From: Citreicoccus inhibens
GTDB taxonomy: Bacteria > Myxococcota > Myxococcia > Myxococcales > Myxococcaceae
Assembly (NCBI RefSeq): GCF_019039035.1
Contig: NZ_JAHNZT010000028.1
Coordinates: forward strand, 50,060 to 114,059
DNA: 64,000 nt
Reading direction: 5' to 3'
Part shown: in pieces, positions 60,410-64,000 of the stretch
How positions within the stretch are numbered: the first letter of the stretch is position 1
Layout of the letters: the number at the start of each line of letters is the position of its first letter
The notes under the pieces: model-generated
Told to the model about the DNA's origin: nothing
What the model saw: only the letters and a program-made list of their open reading frames with translations
The model's database searches: none
Position numbers and translations under genes: made by a program

Positions 60410-61498
60410 CTCCAGCGCCGAAGCGAAGCTGCGGGCCTCGTCCGCGGCGCGAGCTTCGAGCCCGACGCCGCCCGCACCATCGACGAGCCCCGTGAGGTCC
60501 ACCATGCGATGCGGAGCCTGGGCATGGCCCCAGCGCTCCATGTCGATGCGCAGGAAGAACGCCAGTGTGGGCGCGCCAACGGCCACCGAGAGGTGCATCG
60601 GACCGGTGTTGTTGCACACCGTCGCTCCCGCCGAGCGCATGAGCGCAGCCAGTTCATCGATGGAGGTCGGCGGCGCGAGCTGCGCTCCGGGTGCCGCCTC
60701 GACGACCCCTCGCGCCAGCGCTTCCTCTCCGGGGCCCCAGGTGACAACAGGTGTCCGCCCCTGCTCGAGGAGTGCACGCGCAGCGGCGGCGAAGGCCTCG
60801 GGAGGAATGCGGCGATTGCCCAGGCGCCCCCCCGGATTGATGACCGCGAGCTTTCGCCCCGAGCTGGCCTCCAGGTAGGCCCGAATGGGAGGGCTGAGGG
60901 TCGGCTCGCGGAAGGACAAGCCCTCGCACACCGCGCCGCCAGTCAGCGGCGTGAGGAGATGCGTGCGCTGCTGGGCCTCATGCCGCGTGTCCGCCCGAGC
61001 AGGCACGGAGATGGAGTGCAGCAGAGACACAGGCCATACCGCCGGCCCGAGGACGACCGCGCGAGGTCCCGCCATCCGCGCGATGAATGCGCTGGTGACC
61101 GAGGGCGCGTCCCAGTTCGCGCAGTCCACCACCACGTCATAGCGCTGGCGGCGCAAGGCTCGGATGCCGGGGGCCAGGGGCCCAAGCCACAGGTGACGCC
61201 GATCGAATGGGATGACGGCATCCGCGTCCGGGTGCCCGGACAACACGCGAGCCACCTTGGCGTGGACGAGGACGTGGACCTCGGGCGCGGGATGCACGTG
61301 CGTCTTGAGCGTCCGCATCAGAGGTGTCGTGAGGAGGGCCTCGCCCACGCGATTGTCGGGCCGCACGAGCAGGACCCTGCGCGGGACGGGGAGAGGAGTT
61401 CCAAGAGGGCGGCGACGACCGGGGCGCCAGAGCAGCACGGACCCGACGAGCGCCAGCGCCAGCTTTGCCCACAGTTCGAGCCGCTTGTGCCACGCCAT
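60395..61498 (-). CDS. GT9 heptosyltransferase-like LPS core enzyme
   Basis: A 367-aa family 9 glycosyltransferase. The N-terminal half has a hydrophobic anchor (LELWAKLALALVGSVLLW) and the RVLLVRPDNRVGEALLTTPL motif; the C-terminal half has LAVINPGGRLGNRRIPPEAF and the family signature CNNTGPMHLSVAVGAPTLAF. It probably uses ADP-heptose made by rfaE1/rfaE2. The start at 61498 is chosen because a TAGGGT -10 ends 10 nt upstream; a longer frame exists but would run through the promoter. It is divergent from yicC. Confidence 0.9.
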   Translation of the reverse strand: MAWHKRLELWAKLALALVGSVLLWRPGRRRPLGTPLPVPRRVLLVRPDNRVGEALLTTPLMRTLKTHVHPAPEVHVLVHAKVARVLSGHPDADAVIPFDRRHLWLGPLAPGIRALRRQRYDVVVDCANWDAPSVTSAFIARMAGPRAVVLGPAVWPVSLLHSISVPARADTRHEAQQRTHLLTPLTGGAVCEGLSFREPTLSPPIRAYLEASSGRKLAVINPGGRLGNRRIPPEAFAAAARALLEQGRTPVVTWGPGEEALARGVVEAAPGAQLAPPTSIDELAALMRSAGATVCNNTGPMHLSVAVGAPTLAFFLRIDMERWGHAQAPHRMVDLTGLVDGAGGVGLEARAADEARSFASALESRSS

Positions 61499-61508
61499 TG
61501 CGCGGCGG

Positions 61509-61535
61509 ACCCTACCAGAACTGGAAGCGACGCAA
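61509..61535 (-). promoter_or_regulatory. promoter of the GT9 gene
   Basis: On the minus strand TTGCGT (61535-61530), a 15-nt spacer and TAGGGT (61514-61509) end 10 nt before the start codon. The spacer is short; CTTGCG one base earlier would give 16. Confidence 0.45.
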
Positions 61536-61544
61536 GACGCTGCC

Positions 61545-61573
61545 TTGACCTCCGGCCCGAAAGACCCTAGCAA
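61545..61573 (+). promoter_or_regulatory. promoter of yicC-gmk
   Basis: TTGACC (61545-61550), a 17-nt spacer and TAGCAA (61568-61573) end 8 nt before the yicC ATG. The transcript would be almost leaderless. Confidence 0.55.
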
Positions 61574-61581
61574 CCGGCCCG

Positions 61582-62460
61582 ATGCTCAAGAGCATGACCG
61601 GGTTTGGCGCGGGTCGCGCGCGTGTGGGAGACGAAGAGGTCTCCGTCGAAGTGCGCTCGCTCAACCACAAGTTCTGCGAAGTGAAGGTCCGCTTGCCACG
61701 CGAGCTGGCGCCCCTGGAGTCCGTGCTGGTCAAGACGGTGAAGGACCGCTTGGCCCGTGGCTCGGTCGAGGTGCTGGTGAAGCGCCAGGCCGCCACCGTC
61801 TCGGGCAATGTCCCCACCGTGGATGTCGCGTTGGCCCGTGAGTACGCCCGAGCCTTCCGCGAGGTCGCGGATGCACTGGGCCTCACGGCCGAAGTGGCGT
61901 GGGCGCACGTGGCCAACCAGCCGGGCGTCATTCGTCTGGAGGAGAAGGGGCTGGCCATCGAGCCGGCCACTCAGGCCGTGCAGGTCGCGCTGGAGCAGGC
62001 CCTCGGGGCCCTGGAGGCGATGCGCGAGACGGAAGGCCAGTCCATCCAGGCGGACCTGGACGCGCGCATGAAGCTCATCGAAGGTTGGAGTCGCGAGGTC
62101 GCGGAGCTGGCGCCCAAGGCCGTGGCGGACTACCAGACCCGGCTCAGCGAGCGCGTGGCGGAGCTGGCGCGCGGCATCGCGGTGGATCCGCAGCGGCTCG
62201 CCCAGGAAGTGACGCTCTTCGCCGAGCGCACCGATATCGCCGAGGAAGTGACGCGGCTGGGTATCCACCTGGAGCAGTTCCGAGTCCTGATGGCCAGCCG
62301 CGAGCCCGCGGGCCGCCGCATGGATTTCCTAGTGCAGGAGATGCACCGAGAGGTGAACACGACCGGCTCGAAGAGCCAGCACGCGGAGATCTCCGCGCGC
62401 GTGGTTTCGATGAAGGCCGAGGTCGAGCGCATCCGCGAACAGGTGCAGAACGTCGAATGA
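61582..62460 (+). CDS. yicC: YicC-family endoribonuclease
   Basis: A 292-aa protein opening with the family hallmark LKSMTGFGAGRARVGDEEVS and ending with the DUF1732 domain (GRRMDFLVQEMHREVNTTGS, KSQHAEISARVVSMKAEVER). YicC proteins have recently been shown to be RNases linked to small-RNA turnover in E. coli. The middle is helical and probably oligomerises. It is paired with gmk, whose ATG overlaps its stop, the usual yicC-gmk order. Confidence 0.95.
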   Translation: MLKSMTGFGAGRARVGDEEVSVEVRSLNHKFCEVKVRLPRELAPLESVLVKTVKDRLARGSVEVLVKRQAATVSGNVPTVDVALAREYARAFREVADALGLTAEVAWAHVANQPGVIRLEEKGLAIEPATQAVQVALEQALGALEAMRETEGQSIQADLDARMKLIEGWSREVAELAPKAVADYQTRLSERVAELARGIAVDPQRLAQEVTLFAERTDIAEEVTRLGIHLEQFRVLMASREPAGRRMDFLVQEMHREVNTTGSKSQHAEISARVVSMKAEVERIREQVQNVE

Positions 62461-63080
62461 ACGAGCCCATGGTGTTGCAACCCGGCCTGCTGCTGGTCCT
62501 CTCTGCTCCCTCGGGAGCGGGGAAGACGACGCTGGCCCATCGTCTCCTCAAGGATCAGCCGGAGGCCATCTTCTCCACGAGCGTCACCACGCGCCGCCCC
62601 CGAGGCAAGGAACAGGAGGGGGTGGACTACCGCTTCGTGGACGTGGCGACCTTCCAGCAGAAGATCGAGCGCAACGAGTTCGTGGAGTGGGCCGAGGTCC
62701 ACGGCCACTTCTACGGCAGCCCGCAGTCCGTGGTGGATGACGCCCGGAGCCGAAAGGGGGTCGCCATCTTCGACATCGACGTCCAGGGCGGCCAGGCCAT
62801 CAAGCGCAAGCACCCGGATGCGATCCTCATCTTCGTGCTGCCCCCCTCGATGGAAGAACTCGAGCGGCGGCTGCGCGACCGGATGACTGACTCGGACGAA
62901 ACCATCCGGCGCCGCATGCTCGCGGCCCGCTCGGAGATCGAGCGAGGCATCGCTTCCTACGACTACATCGTCATGAACGATGACTTCGAGCGCGCCTATC
63001 AGGAGCTCAAGTCGGTGGTGGTGGCGGAGCGCTGCCGGCGGGGCCGCGTAGACCTGTCTCGGCTGAAGTTCGGCAGCTGA
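62457..63080 (+). CDS. gmk: guanylate kinase
   Basis: Phosphorylates GMP to GDP, needed for GTP and (p)ppGpp supply. The 207-aa protein has P-loop SAPSGAGKTTL, the GMP-binding [20 protein letters not shown] region, AEVHGHFYGSP, and the DVQGGQAI segment. ATG 62457 overlaps yicC by ATGA; ATG 62469 is a possible alternative. In many bacteria rpoZ follows gmk, but here a terminator and an rRNA leader follow. Confidence 0.96.
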   Translation: MNEPMVLQPGLLLVLSAPSGAGKTTLAHRLLKDQPEAIFSTSVTTRRPRGKEQEGVDYRFVDVATFQQKIERNEFVEWAEVHGHFYGSPQSVVDDARSRKGVAIFDIDVQGGQAIKRKHPDAILIFVLPPSMEELERRLRDRMTDSDETIRRRMLAARSEIERGIASYDYIVMNDDFERAYQELKSVVVAERCRRGRVDLSRLKFGS

Positions 63081-63094
63081 AGGAGGGATCGTGG

Positions 63095-63118
63095 CGGGCA
63101 GGGGGGCCTGCCTGCCCG
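63095..63118 (+). terminator. terminator after gmk
   Basis: A perfect 8-bp stem (CGGGCAGG / CCTGCCCG) with an 8-nt loop lies 14 nt after the gmk stop. Shifted pairings within the same C/G runs are possible. Confidence 0.55.
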
Positions 63119-63542
63119 AACCCGGAGCGAGTGCGGGGGCACGACCCGGAGCAGAAGGCAGCAAACTTCTTGCGCTGCCCGTTCTTCTGGCGGATAAGCC
63201 CCTCATCTCACGGCGGCACGCGAGCGACACCCCGGTGTTGCCCACACGTTGCCAAGAGGTGGCCTCGCAAGTTCGGTCTCGCGAGGAGGCGCCTGTGCGC
63301 CCATGTTCTGTGAAGGATGTCGAATAAGACCGAAAGCTGACAGGGGATGATTCCTGTCTGGCTCAAAGGACCTGCAGGCCTGCTCGCGTTGCTTTGCGAA
63401 GGGGATTGCGGAGAGGTTCCTGACGGTCGACCCGGAGGTGAGTTCAGCGGGCGGTGAGGGAGTGGAGTGGGAAGTCGTCTCAATGCGAGATGGCGCAGGA
63501 CGCGGGTCGGAGTCGAGAATCAAAAGCCAGGCGTTCGGTTGG
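63119..63542. other. gene-free spacer before the rRNA promoters
   Basis: About 420 bp between the gmk terminator and the first rRNA promoter. No supported gene: frames here are short, without ribosome sites or family likeness. One inverted repeat stands out, GACAGG (63339-63344) and CCTGTC (63353-63358), of unknown role. Confidence 0.5.
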
Positions 63543-63570
63543 TTGATATCGGAAGCGGCAGTGGTACAAG
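63543..63570 (+). promoter_or_regulatory. rRNA operon tandem promoter 1
   Basis: TTGATA (63543-63548), a 16-nt spacer and TACAAG (63565-63570), followed by a GC-rich discriminator CCGCTCCCC and then CGACGAAG. This downstream block recurs after promoter 2. Confidence 0.6.
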
Positions 63571-63661
63571 CCGCTCCCCTCGACGAAGAGCCCACGCGCT
63601 GGCGTGGAAGGAACTCTGCGGAGAGGTTTGAACAGCGAAATACGGCGGTCAACGAAGCAGA

Positions 63662-63691
63662 TTGACGCGGGAGGCGGCGAAGCGGTAGAAG
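63662..63691 (+). promoter_or_regulatory. rRNA operon tandem promoter 2
   Basis: TTGACG (63662-63667), an 18-nt spacer and TAGAAG (63686-63691), followed by CCGCGCCCC and CGACGAAGAAG. It lies 119 bp after promoter 1. Confidence 0.65.
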
Positions 63692-63777
63692 CCGCGCCCC
63701 CGACGAAGAAGACAGCGGAAGCCACTGGGCGGCGCTGGAGGCTTCGAAGGACGCCGAAGAGGAAGCGAAAGCAGCGG

Positions 63778-63806
63778 TTGACAGCGGACGCGGCCTCAAA
63801 TAGAAA
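63778..63806 (+). promoter_or_regulatory. rRNA operon tandem promoter 3
   Basis: A perfect TTGACA (63778-63783), a 17-nt spacer and TAGAAA (63801-63806), followed by GCGCGGCTC and TGACGGAAGAA. It lies 116 bp after promoter 2 and is probably the strongest of the three. Confidence 0.7.
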
Positions 63807-63864
63807 GCGCGGCTCTCTGACGGAAGAAAAGTCGGAGTGCTGACGAGAAGAGACGGTAGCACAA

Positions 63865-63901
63865 AGTCGCGGAGCAGGACAAGCGACTCGGTCTTTGAAA
63901 A
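63865..63901 (+). promoter_or_regulatory. rRNA leader boxB hairpin and boxA antitermination site
   Basis: AGTCGC (63865-63870) pairs with GCGACT (63883-63888). Immediately after it comes GGTCTTTGAAAAC (about 63890-63902), closely like the boxA of rRNA leaders (CTTTGAAAAC core). The Nus complex is expected to load here. A second short hairpin (TGCGG/CCGCA, 63932-63944) and TTCTTTAGG follow. Confidence 0.65.
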
Positions 63902-63988
63902 CCAAATAGCAAGCCCAAGTAGATTGAAGATTGCGGAAACCGCAGTCAATTCTTTAGGGCACCTCGAATAGGCCGCGCGGAAGCGCCG

Positions 63989-64000
63989 CTGAAAGAGAGT
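63989..64000 (+). rRNA. 16S rRNA gene, first bases only (partial)
   Basis: The window ends in GAAAGAGAGT, which would continue as the universal 16S start AGAGTTTGATC. With the rRNA promoters and boxA upstream, the mature 16S 5' end is placed at about 63989 by analogy with E. coli numbering. The rest of the operon lies outside the window. Confidence 0.5.

Noticed and set aside
63091..63327. Short open frame after gmk
   Set aside because: It begins inside the gmk terminator, lacks a ribosome site and resembles nothing known.
63604..63843. Short open frame among the rRNA promoters
   Set aside because: It spans two promoter units and is rich in Lys/Arg from the repeated GACGAAG blocks; a leader, not a gene.

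Overview
The window is high-GC DNA (roughly 70 % by eye) whose gene content points to a myxobacterium of the Myxococcaceae (Myxococcus / Corallococcus / Archangium relatives). The grounds are DUF4388-, PilZ- and HEAT-rich regulators, several chemosensory genes in one operon, a complete lipid A and outer-membrane assembly set, and divided hldE functions. The genus is an inference. Genes are densely packed, and many neighbours overlap by 1-4 nt (ATGA or GTGA junctions).

Layout. (1) 1-6953: chemosensory operon cheA (5' end missing)-cheW-cheW-HEAT-repeat protein-cheR-cheB. A stand-alone CheY-like protein and a two-gene ABC exporter follow (7032-9930). (2) 10070-13322: a beta-hydroxyacid dehydrogenase-like enzyme, two small hypothetical genes and asnS, divergent from leuS. 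(3) 13323-18562: leuS, a zinc-ribbon membrane protein, lptE, rpsT with a TTG start, and a MazG protein carrying an extra C-terminal domain. (4) 18694-29279: a large zinc-ribbon/TPR-like membrane protein, a DUF4388 protein, then phoH, a PgpH-type HD hydrolase and a cupin-YbeY fusion, a DUF4105 protein, and prfB with an intact programmed +1 frameshift site. (5) 29280-31500: an accessory-looking island with a large protein that has a degenerate and an intact zincin-like motif separated by 11-residue repeats, followed directly by a small lipoprotein. (6) 31584-33929: a pseudo-receiver/PilZ protein and an ECF sigma / anti-sigma pair with its own ECF-type promoter. (7) 34074-45069: lysS, lolCE-like permease, lolD, bamA, skp, lpxD, fabZ, lpxA, lpxI. 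(8) 45319-61498: an OmpA-like protein and a lipoprotein; a minus-strand lpxB-polyprenol-phosphate glycosyltransferase-marC unit; then a second lipid A/LPS-core run: DnaJ-like regulator, msbA, PHP protein, waaA, two glycosyltransferases, lpxK, hldE1, hldE2, a Trm112-like protein and a GT9 heptosyltransferase. (9) 61582-64000: yicC-gmk, then about 900 bp of rRNA leader with three tandem promoters, boxB/boxA and the first bases of a 16S rRNA gene at the right edge.

Together, regions 7 and 8 encode most of the path from UDP-GlcNAc to exported Kdo2-lipid A with heptosylated core (lpxA, lpxD, lpxI, lpxB, lpxK, waaA, hldE1/2, GT9, msbA, lptE), plus OMP and lipoprotein delivery (bamA, skp, lolCDE). 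The strongest candidate for something undescribed is the two-zincin protein with its adjacent lipoprotein (29491-31500). Other items of interest are the MazG and YbeY domain fusions, the tandem rRNA promoters and a set of probable leaderless promoters.
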